Assembly (NCBI GenBank): GCA_037446115.1 | Contig: JBBIJF010000006.1 | Location: forward strand, 110,481-174,480 | Origin: JANWXD01 sp037446115 | GTDB taxonomy: Bacteria; Acidobacteriota; Terriglobia; Bryobacterales; Bryobacteraceae | DNA length: 64,000 nt | Direction of reading: 5' to 3' | Part shown: positions 41,743 through 50,499 of the stretch, in pieces | How positions within the stretch are numbered: position 1 is the first letter of the stretch | Layout of the letters: each line of letters opens with the position of its first letter | Position numbers and translations under genes: made by a program | Notes under the pieces: model-generated | Database searches by the model: none | What the model saw: only the letters and a program-made list of their open reading frames with translations | Told to the model about the DNA's origin: nothing

Positions 41743-43020
41743 ATGGTGCGCAGGCTCGGCTGCGCTCTCTGGGCTGCCGGGCTGCCCTTGTGCGCGCTCG
41801 CCGAGGACGGCGCCGGCGAGTTACTGGAGCGGGTTCGCGCACGGATGCGGGACAACCTTTCCCGGGCTCCGGATTACGTCTGCCAAGAGACCGTGGAGCG
41901 GTGGGCGCGGGATTCGCAGCGCGCGGAATTCAAAGCCCTCGACATGCTGCGCCTCGAGGTCGGTTTTGCCGGAGGCAAAGAGATTTTCTCCTGGCGCGGC
42001 GCCAGCCGGTTTGAGGAAAAGGAGCTGGCGGACCTGATCGGCAGCGGCGTGGTGGGCACGGGGGCCTTCGCGGTTCACGCCGCGAACGTCTTCCTTTCGG
42101 GCGCTGCGGAGTTCACCTACCGCGGCGAAGAAGAATGGAAAGGAAAACGGGCCTTTCGCTTCGATTACGTCGTTTCGCGCGAGCACAGCCGCTATCGTGT
42201 CCGCGTCCCACCCTACCAGGCAATCGTGGGGTTCCACGGCTCCTTCTGGGTGGAAGCCGAAACGCTCGACTTGCTGCGGCTGGAGGTGCACGCCGATGAA
42301 ATCCCCGACGAGCTGCGCCTGGCGCGCACGAGCGACATCATGGAGTACCAGCGCGTGACCATCGGCCGCTCGGACTATCTGTTGCCGGCCTCTTCGGAGT
42401 TCACCATGCTCGGCGTCCTCGGCAACGAATACCGCAACCGGCGCCGGCTGACTCACTGTCGCCAATACACGGCGGAAGCCAGCTTGAGGTTCGACGCGGG
42501 CCCGGAGGCGGCACCGGTTGCGAAACCCTCGGCGCTGCCCCCGCGCCTGGTTTTGGAACTGGTACTGGACTCGACGGTAGACCTGGAGACCGCCGCGCTG
42601 GGAGACGAAGTCCGCGCCGTGCTGGGGCGCCAGCTCGTCCACCAAGGACAGCTGCTGGCTCCTCAAGGAGCCGCCGTGCTGGGCCGGCTGGTGCGCCTGG
42701 AGAAAAACTCGATTCCCTACTCGCATTACGTCGTGGGGCTGGAGTTTGACGTTCTGGAGACACCGGCCGGGCGCCTCCAATTCGCCGCCACACTGGAAGA
42801 CGTCGCCCCTGCCGCCGGGCTGATCCGCCAGGCCCGGACGCTGGATCCCACCTTCGACCGGCACCGGCGCGTCCCCCGGCTGGATATCCTCGTCCGGGAG
42901 CGACAAGAAGGGCGAGGGGTACTGCACTGGGACGCCAGGCAGCCTCGCATCCGCCGCGGACTGCGCATGCGCTGGCGCACTGAGGCCGGGCTCACCCCGG
43001 CTCCATACCCTCCGCAGTGA
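41743..43020 (+). CDS. Secreted protein of unknown function
   Basis: 425 residues from ATG 41743, with a signal peptide ending ALAED (about residue 21). The first half begins with a helix (LERVRARMRDNLSRAPDYVCQETVERW) and an outer-membrane lipoprotein-sorting-like beta section (FSWRGASRFEEKE; GKRAFRFDYVVSREHSRYRV; GSFWVEAETLDLLRLEVHAD). The second half has TVDLETAALGDEVRAVL and APQGAAVLGRLVRLEKN. I do not assign a function; related exported proteins occur widely in this phylum. Confidence 0.75.
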   Translation: MVRRLGCALWAAGLPLCALAEDGAGELLERVRARMRDNLSRAPDYVCQETVERWARDSQRAEFKALDMLRLEVGFAGGKEIFSWRGASRFEEKELADLIGSGVVGTGAFAVHAANVFLSGAAEFTYRGEEEWKGKRAFRFDYVVSREHSRYRVRVPPYQAIVGFHGSFWVEAETLDLLRLEVHADEIPDELRLARTSDIMEYQRVTIGRSDYLLPASSEFTMLGVLGNEYRNRRRLTHCRQYTAEASLRFDAGPEAAPVAKPSALPPRLVLELVLDSTVDLETAALGDEVRAVLGRQLVHQGQLLAPQGAAVLGRLVRLEKNSIPYSHYVVGLEFDVLETPAGRLQFAATLEDVAPAAGLIRQARTLDPTFDRHRRVPRLDILVRERQEGRGVLHWDARQPRIRRGLRMRWRTEAGLTPAPYPPQ

Positions 43021-43027
43021 ACCCTCC

Positions 43028-43306
43028 ATGCCCCGCCGGCCGCGCATTGAGATTGAATACTGCACCCGCTGCCGCTGGCTGTTGCGGAGCGCGTGGGTCG
43101 CCCAGGAACTCCTGAGCACGTTTGAAACGGAAATTGGGGAAATTGCCTTGATTCCGGGCTCCGGCGGCGTGTGGGAACTTCGCATTGACGGAGCGATCGT
43201 CTGGTCCCGGGCGGTGCAGGGCGGCTTTCCGGACATCAAGGAGCTAAAGCAGCTTGTCAGGGATCACATTGCACCCGGCAAGGAGCTCGGCCATACGGAC
43301 CGGTAG
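43028..43306 (+). CDS. SelT/SelW/SelH (Rdx) family thioredoxin-like protein, cysteine form
   Basis: 92 residues, eight bases after the preceding gene. The N-terminal strand I-E-I-E-Y is followed by C-T-R-C (residues 12-15), the family redox motif, and C-terminal GGVWELRIDGAIVWSRAVQGGFPDIKELKQLV matches Rdx proteins closely. In homologues the motif is often C-x-x-U. Here the second position is TGC cysteine, so this copy needs no selenium. It probably reduces a disulfide in an oxidoreductase partner. Confidence 0.9.
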   Translation: MPRRPRIEIEYCTRCRWLLRSAWVAQELLSTFETEIGEIALIPGSGGVWELRIDGAIVWSRAVQGGFPDIKELKQLVRDHIAPGKELGHTDR

Positions 43307-43389
43307 CGGCGCCGCGTATCGCAGTGAACGCAAATCTCGCCACCGGCCCCAAAGGCGCCTCAGCCGGCCCGCTGTATGATGTCTTGGTG

Positions 43390-45243
43390 ATGAAGCGACC
43401 ATCCTATCGCCTGCTGCTGCTCCTCTGCGCCGTGCCCGTGATCTGGGGCCAGGGACGCGAGTATCTTCGCGGCCATTACACCAAGTACGAGTTCCGCATT
43501 CCCATGCGCGACGGCAAGCGGCTCTTCACCGCAGTCTACGTGCCCAAGGATGATTCCCAAACCTATCCGATTCTGCTGCTGCGGACGCCCTACAGCGTAC
43601 GGCCTTACGGAGCGGACAGCTATCCGGAGCGGCTCGGACCCTCGGAAAAATTCGTGCGGGAAGGGTTCATTTTCGCCTTGCAGGACGTGCGCGGACGTTA
43701 TGAATCCGAAGGGGAATTCGTGCATGTGCGCCCGTACCTGCCTGTCAAGCGCTCGGCGAGCGACGTGGATGAGGCGAGCGATGCCTATGACACCATCGAG
43801 TGGCTGATCCAACATGTGCCCAATAACAATGGCCGTGTAGGGATTTACGGGACGTCCTATCCCGGTTTTTACGCCGCCATGGCGGCCATCGACGCTCACC
43901 CGGCGCTCAAAGCTGCGGCCCCGCACGCCCCCGTGGCCGACTGGTTCGTCGGCGACGACTTCCGCCACAACGGGGCCCTGTTTCTGGCTCATGCATTCAA
44001 CTTTCTGGCGCGGTTCGGGCGGCCGCGTTCCGAGCCGGCTACGGTGCCCGAACCTCCCTTCGAGCACGGCACGCCCGACGGCTACCAGTTCTTCCTCCGC
44101 ATGGGCCCGCTTTCCGGCGCTGAGGAGAAACATTTCAAGGGCAAGATTTCCTTCTGGCGCGAGCTGATCGAGCACGACACCTACGACGATTTCTGGAAGG
44201 CGCGCAATCTGCTGCCGCACTTGAAAAACGTCCGGCCCGCTGTGCTTACCGTGGGCGGGTGGTTCGACGCCGAGGATCTTTACGGGCCCCTCAACGTTTA
44301 CCGGGCCATCGAGAAACAAAGTCCGGGAGCCTGGAACGCGCTGGTCATGGGACCGTGGGATCACGGCGGCTGGAACCGGGACGGCGACAGACTCGGCCCT
44401 GTCTCTTTCGGCTCCAAGACGAGCGAGTTCTTCCGCGACGAGATTCTGCTGCCGTTCTTCAACCACTACCTCAAAGGCAAAGGAGAACTGAAGCTCCCGG
44501 AAGCCTACGTCTTTGAAACCGGGACGAATCAGTGGCGCAAGTACGAAGCCTGGCCGCCCCGAACCGCCCGCGAGCAGGCGCTGTACCTGCGCGAAGGCGG
44601 GCGGCTGGCCTTCGAGCCGCCGGCAAACGAAGTCGAAGCCTGCGACGAGTACATCAGTGACCCCGGCAAGCCGGTGCCCTTTATCGGCTCTGTCGAGATC
44701 GGCATGGCGTACGAGTACATGGTGGCCGATCAGCGCTTTGCCTCGTCGCGGCCGGATGTGCTGGTCTACGTGACGGAGCCGCTCGAGCGCGATGTCGCCG
44801 TGGCCGGTCCGCTGAGCGCGACTTTGTACGTCTCCACGTCGGGAACCGACTCCGACTGGATCGTCAAGTTGATTGACGTCTATCCGGACGACCATCCGGA
44901 TCCCGAGCCCAACCCGGCGAACGTGCGCATGGGCGGCTACCAGCAGTTGGTCCGGGGCGAGCCGTTCCGGGGCAAGTTCCGCAACAGCTTCGAAAAGCCC
45001 GAGCCGTTCGAGCCCGGCAAGGTGACGCGAGTGGAATTCGTGCTGCCCGACGTCTATCATGTCTTCCGCCGCGGCCACCGGATCATGGTCCATGTCCAGA
45101 GTTCGTGGTTCCCGCTCGTGGACCGCAACCCGCAGAAATTCATGCGCATTCACGAAGCTCGTGAATCGGACTTCCAGAAGGCCACGCAGCGGGTGTGCCG
45201 GTCCCGCAGCCGCCCGTCGCTGGTGAAAGTCCGGGTCCTGTGA
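43390..45243 (+). CDS. Exported CocE/NonD (X-Pro dipeptidyl-peptidase-like) hydrolase
   Basis: 617 residues from ATG 43390, with a signal peptide ending IWGQG. An alpha/beta-hydrolase domain carries the nucleophile in G-T-S-Y-P-G (about residue 158) and the catalytic histidine region G-P-W-D-H-G-G-W (about 323). A C-terminal jelly-roll domain of the X-Pro/CocE type begins about residue 415 (EYISDPGKPVPF; LERDVAVAGPLSATLYVSTSGTDSDW). Enzymes of this class cleave peptides or esters such as glutaryl-7-ACA and cocaine. TATGAT (43375-43380) ends nine bases before the ATG, another probable leaderless start. Confidence 0.92.
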   Translation: MKRPSYRLLLLLCAVPVIWGQGREYLRGHYTKYEFRIPMRDGKRLFTAVYVPKDDSQTYPILLLRTPYSVRPYGADSYPERLGPSEKFVREGFIFALQDVRGRYESEGEFVHVRPYLPVKRSASDVDEASDAYDTIEWLIQHVPNNNGRVGIYGTSYPGFYAAMAAIDAHPALKAAAPHAPVADWFVGDDFRHNGALFLAHAFNFLARFGRPRSEPATVPEPPFEHGTPDGYQFFLRMGPLSGAEEKHFKGKISFWRELIEHDTYDDFWKARNLLPHLKNVRPAVLTVGGWFDAEDLYGPLNVYRAIEKQSPGAWNALVMGPWDHGGWNRDGDRLGPVSFGSKTSEFFRDEILLPFFNHYLKGKGELKLPEAYVFETGTNQWRKYEAWPPRTAREQALYLREGGRLAFEPPANEVEACDEYISDPGKPVPFIGSVEIGMAYEYMVADQRFASSRPDVLVYVTEPLERDVAVAGPLSATLYVSTSGTDSDWIVKLIDVYPDDHPDPEPNPANVRMGGYQQLVRGEPFRGKFRNSFEKPEPFEPGKVTRVEFVLPDVYHVFRRGHRIMVHVQSSWFPLVDRNPQKFMRIHEARESDFQKATQRVCRSRSRPSLVKVRVL

Positions 45244-45992
45244 AGAAGGCTTTCTTTCGGTTCTACGCCGAGCTCAACGACTTTCTCCCCGCCGAGCGGC
45301 GGATGCAGGAGTTTGAATATTGCTTCAGCGGCCGGCAGAGCGTGAAGCACCTGATTGAAGCCGCCGGGGTGCCGCACACGGAAGTGGATCTCGTGCTGGT
45401 CAACGGCCAACCCGCGGAGTTCTCCTATCTGGTGGAAGACGGCGACCGCGTGAGCGTCTACCCGGTATTCGAAGCCTTGGACATCAGTGCCGTGACGCGC
45501 GTTCGCCCTCAGCCGCTCCGCCAGGTCCGTTTCGTTCTGGACTGTCACCTCGGCAGACTGGCGGCCTATCTGCGCATGCTCGGTTTCGACGCCCTCCATG
45601 GCGAAAACTGTTCCGATGCCGAACTGGCGCGCCTGGCTTCGGAAGAGCGCCGCATCCTGTTGACCCGGGACCGCGGGCTGCTGAAACGCGGTGCCGTGAC
45701 CCACGGCTATTACGTGCGCAACGTCCGGCCACGCGAGCAGCTGGTCGAAGTGCTGCGGCGGTTCGATCTGGCCGGATCTGCAACGCCGTTCGCGCGTTGC
45801 CTGCGCTGCAATGCGCTGCTCGAAGACGCGCCGCGCCAGGAGGTGGAGGACAAAGTACCGCCACGGAGCCGTGCGTATTACACGGAATTCTGCCGCTGCC
45901 CGCACTGCGGGCGGATCTACTGGGGCGGCTCCCATTACCGGCGGATGCAGGCTCTGGTGGAGCACGCCCTGGAAGCGGCGCGGACAGCGTGA
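45240..45992 (+). CDS. Ubiquitin-like / Mut7-C RNase fusion protein
   Basis: 250 residues from GTG 45240, overlapping the previous stop (GTGA). Residues about 1-80 form a ThiS/MoaD-like ubiquitin fold (FSGRQSVKHLIEAAGVPHTEVDLVLVNG). Residues about 97-170 are a Mut7-C PIN-like RNase domain (FVLDCHLGRLAAYLRMLGFD; RILLTRDRGLLKR), with acidic residues typical of PIN nucleases. A C-terminal zinc ribbon uses CLRC and CPHC (C-L-R-C-N, C-R-C-P-H-C). This architecture is known in bacteria but its substrate is not; the Ub-like part may regulate or tether the nuclease. Confidence 0.9.
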   Translation: MKKAFFRFYAELNDFLPAERRMQEFEYCFSGRQSVKHLIEAAGVPHTEVDLVLVNGQPAEFSYLVEDGDRVSVYPVFEALDISAVTRVRPQPLRQVRFVLDCHLGRLAAYLRMLGFDALHGENCSDAELARLASEERRILLTRDRGLLKRGAVTHGYYVRNVRPREQLVEVLRRFDLAGSATPFARCLRCNALLEDAPRQEVEDKVPPRSRAYYTEFCRCPHCGRIYWGGSHYRRMQALVEHALEAARTA

Positions 45993-46113
45993 ATGCCGCA
46001 CCGGGGCGGGCCCAAGCCCATCCGCGGTGGCGCGGGCCCGGCGCGGAAGCGGTTTGGCGGCGCGTGATCCGAGCGGGTGCGTCGTCACCTGCGCTGAACC
46101 CGCACTTCAGTGT

Positions 46114-46142
46114 TTGCAATTCCGGGGGAACTCTGCTAGTAT
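46114..46142 (+). promoter_or_regulatory. Promoter of the RRM gene (extended -10)
   Basis: TTGCAA (46114-46119), a 17-base spacer and TAGTAT (46137-46142) preceded by TGC form an extended -10 promoter. Transcription near 46149 leaves a leader of about 70 bases before ATG 46221, long enough for temperature-dependent regulation. Confidence 0.6.
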
Positions 46143-46220
46143 GAGAGAGCTCGCATGGATTGTCTGCCCACGAGACGTCCCCCAGCAAATCCCAAGCCAC
46201 GGAGAGCATAGAACCAGCGA

Positions 46221-46604
46221 ATGAGTTTCACCGTGTTTCTCGGCAATCTGCCCACATGGGTCACCGCGGACGATATCCAGTCCTGGCTCGCCGCGGAGAA
46301 CCTGGTGGCGGACTCGATCAAAGTCATCCGCCACCCGGACACGCAGGAGTCCAAAGGCTTCGCCTTCATCGAAGCCCCTAACGAAGAAGAAGGGCGTGCG
46401 ATCATCCGCCGCTTCGACCGCGCGCCGCTCGAGGACCGGCTGCTGCGCGCCAACCCCGCCGGGCCGCCGCGCAACAAGGCGCAGGGCCAGAGCAAGCCCG
46501 CAGCCGGCAGCGGCCATCGCGGCGGAAAGAAGCATAAGCGCAACCGCCCGGAACCTCCCAAGCCGCAGAGCGCCTTCGCCGAAGAGCTGGCCAAGGCGCT
46601 GTAA
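46221..46604 (+). CDS. RNA-recognition-motif (RRM) protein
   Basis: 127 residues. The RRM spans about residues 3-77 with RNP2 (V-F-L-G-N-L) and RNP1 (K-G-F-A-F-I-E-A) intact, followed by a basic, low-complexity tail (NKAQGQSKPAAGSGHRGGKKHKRNRPEPPKPQ region, about 85-115). Bacterial RRM proteins of this type bind single-stranded RNA and are often cold- or stress-induced. The gene is free-standing with its own promoter and leader. Confidence 0.93.
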   Translation: MSFTVFLGNLPTWVTADDIQSWLAAENLVADSIKVIRHPDTQESKGFAFIEAPNEEEGRAIIRRFDRAPLEDRLLRANPAGPPRNKAQGQSKPAAGSGHRGGKKHKRNRPEPPKPQSAFAEELAKAL

Positions 46605-46744
46605 CCCGCTGGCCCCCCATCGCGGCTCCGCCCCCGGCGGCCCCCGCATGATTTACAAGCTCTTCTGACCCCTCGGTGCTATACTCAAGTCGCAGGATCC
46701 TCGGGTCATGGATATCTACGGCCCCATTCGCGAGGGTTGCCGCC

Positions 46745-47818
46745 GTGAAAGATCTGCTACTCATTCGCGTCTTCTTTGTATCGCTGCTGGCCTGCGCCGG
46801 GTATTTTCTCGAGCCTTTCGGCCTGAAAGCGCCGTGGTCCGCGCTGCCCGGGGCAGCGCTGGGGCTTGCCATCATCTGGTTTGAGCTTCGCGTCCGGGAG
46901 GTCAGCCTCAAGCGCCTGATCGGCGCCGCCATTGGTTCGGTGCTGGGCATCACGGGCGCATTTTTGATCTCCCTGGTGCTGAACCGGGCTTTGCCCGCGG
47001 ACAATGCCACGCTCCCGTTCGTCCAGATCGGCCTGCTTTTGTGGATGAGCTATGTGGGCCTGATGGTGGGCGCCAACAAGGGGGAAATGCTCAATCTTGC
47101 TGCGCTCGGCGGTTTGTTCGGCGGCGAGAAGGCTCCCCGGCAAAGCTTCAAAATCCTGGACACGAGCGTGATCATTGACGGGCGCATCGCCGACATTGCC
47201 GAAACGGGCTTCCTGGACGGCGTCATCGTGATTCCGCAATTTGTTCTGCGCGAGCTGCAATTGGTGGCCGACTCGGCCGATTCCATGAAGCGGAACCGCG
47301 GCCGCCGCGGGCTCGATATCCTTCAGCGCCTGCAGAAAATGCCCCAGCTCAACGTGCAAATCCTGGAGGACGACTTTCCCCACATCCGCGATGTGGACAT
47401 GAAGCTCATCGAGCTGGCCAAGACCTACGACTGCAAGATCGTAACCAACGACTTCAATCTCAATAAGGTCGCGCAGTTGCACGGCGTGGAAGTGCTGAAC
47501 ATCAATGAGCTGGCCAACGCGCTCAAGCCGATCGTCCTGCCCGGCGAAACCATGCGGGTGTTCATCCTGAAGGAAGGCAAAGAGTACAACCAGGGCGTGG
47601 CCTATCTGGACGACGGCACCATGGTCGTCGTGGACAATGCCAAGAAAATGATCTCGAAGACCATTGATATTTCGGTGACGAGCGTGCTCCAGACCACGGC
47701 CGGGAAGATGATCTTCGGGCGCTACGACGAAAGGACTCACGGTGTGTACGACAAGCATGGAGAAAGGCTGGAACGGCCCCCGCGGGAAACGCCAGCGGCT
47801 GGTTCCTCTTCCCGGTGA
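46745..47818 (+). CDS. YacL-type PIN-TRAM membrane protein
   Basis: 357 residues from GTG 46745. Four N-terminal membrane segments (about 1-120) precede a PIN RNase domain with LDTSVIIDGRIADI (about residues 136-149) and IVTNDFNLNKVAQLHGV (about 232-248), whose acidic residues bind metal. A TRAM domain (about 275-345: PGETMRVFILKEGKEYNQGVAYLDDGTMVVVD) follows. The family is a putative membrane-bound ribonuclease in many bacteria, usually encoded next to ispD, as here. Confidence 0.92.
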   Translation: MKDLLLIRVFFVSLLACAGYFLEPFGLKAPWSALPGAALGLAIIWFELRVREVSLKRLIGAAIGSVLGITGAFLISLVLNRALPADNATLPFVQIGLLLWMSYVGLMVGANKGEMLNLAALGGLFGGEKAPRQSFKILDTSVIIDGRIADIAETGFLDGVIVIPQFVLRELQLVADSADSMKRNRGRRGLDILQRLQKMPQLNVQILEDDFPHIRDVDMKLIELAKTYDCKIVTNDFNLNKVAQLHGVEVLNINELANALKPIVLPGETMRVFILKEGKEYNQGVAYLDDGTMVVVDNAKKMISKTIDISVTSVLQTTAGKMIFGRYDERTHGVYDKHGERLERPPRETPAAGSSSR

Positions 47819-47837
47819 CGCCCGGAGCTGAGGGTCT

Positions 47838-48563
47838 ATGAAAGTGGCTGTCATCCTACCGGCGGCCGGCCTGGGAACACGCATGGGGCGCCGCAGGTCT
47901 GCGGATCTGGCCACGAGCCGCAAGCAGTTCATGCTGCTCGACGGCTCCCCGATCCTGCTGCATACGATCCGGAAGTTCCTGCGGTGCCCGCCGGTGACCG
48001 AGATCGTCGTGGCACTACGGCGAGAGGATATGGAGTGGGTGCAGCAACTGCTGGACCGGGAAGCGCTCTCCAAGCCGGTGCGGCTGGTGGAGGGAGGCGC
48101 CTCGCGCCAGGAATCCGTCGAGAATGCGCTGAACCAGCTCAGCCCCGACGTGGATCTGGTGGCGGTTCACGACGCCGTGCGGCCCTTTATTGATCCTTCC
48201 ACCATCGAGCGCGTGATCCAGGAGGCGGCACAGACGGGAGCGGCGATTGTGGGCATTGTCCCGGTGGATACGGTCAAACAGGTGCGCCAGAACAAAGTCC
48301 GAGCCACGATCCCGCGGGACCGGCTCGTGCTGGCGCAGACCCCCCAGGTGTTCCGCTACGAGCTGCTCAAGGAGGCGTTCCGCAGGGCACGGGAAGACGG
48401 CTTCATCGGCACCGACGAATCCAGTTTGGTGGAGCGGCTGGACCAGGTCGAAGTCAGCGTCGTGCCGGGCAGCGACCGCAACATCAAGATCACCAAGCCC
48501 TCCGATATGGAGCTGGCGCGCCTGTTTCTCGCCGAAGAAACCGCGCAACGCAAAGCCTCGTGA
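47838..48563 (+). CDS. ispD: 2-C-methyl-D-erythritol 4-phosphate cytidylyltransferase
   Basis: 241 residues. It couples CTP to 2-C-methyl-D-erythritol 4-phosphate in the non-mevalonate isoprenoid route. Motifs: I-L-P-A-A-G-L-G-T-R-M-G at the N terminus (nucleotide loop), L-V-E-G-G-A-S-R-Q-E-S-V (about 83-94), V-H-D-A-V-R-P-F (about 108-115) and T-D-E-S-S-L-V-E. A short insertion (RRRSADLATSRKQF region) is present near the nucleotide loop. The ispF start overlaps its stop by four bases. Confidence 0.96.
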   Translation: MKVAVILPAAGLGTRMGRRRSADLATSRKQFMLLDGSPILLHTIRKFLRCPPVTEIVVALRREDMEWVQQLLDREALSKPVRLVEGGASRQESVENALNQLSPDVDLVAVHDAVRPFIDPSTIERVIQEAAQTGAAIVGIVPVDTVKQVRQNKVRATIPRDRLVLAQTPQVFRYELLKEAFRRAREDGFIGTDESSLVERLDQVEVSVVPGSDRNIKITKPSDMELARLFLAEETAQRKAS

Positions 48564-49045
48564 TCGAGTACCGCCACGGCATCGGGTGGGACGTCCACCG
48601 TCTGGTTCCGGGAAGGAAACTCATTCTGGGGGGTGTCGAGATTCCGGCCGATGCCGGACTGGAGGGTCATTCCGACGCCGACGTACTCTCACACGCCGTC
48701 ACGGATGCCCTGCTGGGCGCCGTCGCCCTGGGCGACATCGGTTCGCACTTTCCCGACACTGATCCGCGGTGGCGGGGGGCCGAAAGTGCCGCATTTCTCC
48801 GCCATGCTTTGCACCTGCTGCGGCAGCGCGGCTGGCGAGTGGTGAACGTGGACTCGACCGTAATCCTCCAGCGACCCAAACTCGAGCCGTACCGCGACGC
48901 CATCCGGGCCGCCCTGGCCGGCACCCTCGGAATTGAGACGGACCGCGTCTCGGTCAAGTTCAAGACCGCTGAGGGCCTGGGCCCTGCCGGCGAAGCTCGT
49001 TCCGCGGAAGCGTATGCCGTGGTCACAGTGTTGCGCGAGGAATGA
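48560..49045 (+). CDS. ispF: 2-C-methyl-D-erythritol 2,4-cyclodiphosphate synthase
   Basis: 161 residues starting at GTG 48560 (GTGA overlap with ispD). G-I-G-W-D-V-H-R-L (D11 and H13 bind Zn2+), G-L-E-G-H-S-D-A-D-V (H45 region), A-L-L-G-A, and D-I-G-S-H-F-P-D-T-D are all present. It cyclises CDP-methylerythritol 2-phosphate to methylerythritol cyclodiphosphate, two steps after IspD. C-terminal K-F-K-T-A-E-G-L-G-P-A-G-E matches the family. Confidence 0.97.
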   Translation: MIEYRHGIGWDVHRLVPGRKLILGGVEIPADAGLEGHSDADVLSHAVTDALLGAVALGDIGSHFPDTDPRWRGAESAAFLRHALHLLRQRGWRVVNVDSTVILQRPKLEPYRDAIRAALAGTLGIETDRVSVKFKTAEGLGPAGEARSAEAYAVVTVLREE

Positions 49046-49140
49046 ACACATCGGCAGCCTCGCATTCCTCCAGCGGGCGCCCGAGCGCATTGGCTAGAAT
49101 CGGAGAGTCGCCTGACTGAACGAGCCAAGATCCGCTGAAG

Positions 49141-50376
49141 ATGCACCTGGAACTACCCGCTGCCTGGTCTTTTCTTGCCGCCACGGGAGCCGAGGCCACG
49201 CGCATCCCCTACGCCATGCTCCTGGTGTTCGGCTCCGCCAAACTCCTGGCCGAGCTGTTCGAGCGGCTGCGTCAGCCCGCCATCGTGGGAGAGATCCTTG
49301 CGGGGATTCTCATCGGGCCCGCGGTGCTGGACCTGATCCGGCCTGACGAGCTGCTTACAGCCCTGGCCGATCTCGGCGTGATGTTCCTGCTGTTCCGCGT
49401 GGGCCTGGAAGTGAAGTCATCGGAACTGATGAAAGTGGGCGGCACGGCGCTGATCGTGGCGGTGCTCGGGGTGGTCGTTCCGTTCTTCCTCGGCTGGGGA
49501 ATCCTGCGGTTGTGGGGCGAGCCGCAGATCGAGTCCATTTTCACGGGCGCGGCAATGGTGGCCACCAGCGTCGGCATCACAGCCCAGGTGCTGGCTTCCA
49601 AAGGCCTGCTGCACGTGCGCGCAAGCAAGATCATTCTGGCGGCAGCCGTAGTGGATGACGTGCTCGGACTGCTCGTGCTGGCCGTCGTCAGCAGTTTGGC
49701 CCGCGGCGCCGTCAACGTCGCCGGTCTTGCCACCACGGCCGCCCTTGCGGCGGGCTTCACCTTCATCGTGGCCAAGTGGGGCACCCGCACCATGGAAAAA
49801 GTCGTGCCCCGGATGCAAGAGAAGCTGCGCGTCGGTGAAGCCCAGTTCGCCATGGCGATGGTGCTGTTGTTCGCGCTCTCGCTGCTGGCGGTCTATGTGG
49901 GCGTGGCGGCCATTGTGGGTGCGTTCCTGGCGGGGATGGCCCTGGCGGAAAGTGTGGGAACACGGGTTCATGACCTTGCGCACGGGGTGACCGAACTGCT
50001 GGTCCCGTTTTTCCTGGCAGGCATCGGGATGCACTTCAGCCTGTCCGCTTTCTCCACCCCTTCGACCTTGGCGCTGGCGCTCGTGATCCTGGTCGCGGCC
50101 GTGTTTTCGAAGTTCGTCGGCTGCGGCCTGGGCGCCTGGCAGCTGGGGCGGGGCGACGCCGTTCGCATCGGAGTCGGGATGGTGCCTCGCGGCGAGGTGG
50201 GCATGGTGGTGGCGCAGATCGGCCTGGGCATGGGCGTGATCGCGCCGCACGTTTACGGCGTTGTGGTATTCATGGCCGTGGCCACCACGCTGGTGGCGCC
50301 GCCGCTGCTCAATCTTGCCTACCGTGAGCTGATGCAGCGGCCCCTGCCGGAAGAAGAGGTCTTCCGACTCGGCTGA
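49141..50376 (+). CDS. CPA2-family Na+/H+ or K+/H+ antiporter
   Basis: 411 residues with about twelve membrane segments. KLLAELFERLRQPAIVGEILAGILIGPAVL (about residues 24-53), GLEVKSSELMKVG and a pair of acidic residues in VVDDVLGLLVLAVVSS (about 171-186) are typical of KefB/GerN-type CPA2 exchangers. There is no C-terminal TrkA/KTN domain, so it is not a full KefC. Downstream of ispF, with its own TAGAAT -10 box (49095-49100). Because the osmolyte cluster follows 120 bases later, it could contribute to ion balance in osmotic stress. Confidence 0.92.
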   Translation: MHLELPAAWSFLAATGAEATRIPYAMLLVFGSAKLLAELFERLRQPAIVGEILAGILIGPAVLDLIRPDELLTALADLGVMFLLFRVGLEVKSSELMKVGGTALIVAVLGVVVPFFLGWGILRLWGEPQIESIFTGAAMVATSVGITAQVLASKGLLHVRASKIILAAAVVDDVLGLLVLAVVSSLARGAVNVAGLATTAALAAGFTFIVAKWGTRTMEKVVPRMQEKLRVGEAQFAMAMVLLFALSLLAVYVGVAAIVGAFLAGMALAESVGTRVHDLAHGVTELLVPFFLAGIGMHFSLSAFSTPSTLALALVILVAAVFSKFVGCGLGAWQLGRGDAVRIGVGMVPRGEVGMVVAQIGLGMGVIAPHVYGVVVFMAVATTLVAPPLLNLAYRELMQRPLPEEEVFRLG

Positions 50377-50499
50377 GCAGCGCTCCCGCGGCCACTTCCC
50401 GGCACGATCCTTTACCGGATTTTCCCTTGCCCGAATACCCCGTCGGCGGGATGGAGTCCCGCGTGATGTTCCCGTAACCTCAGGAAGGGAGGATCGCGC

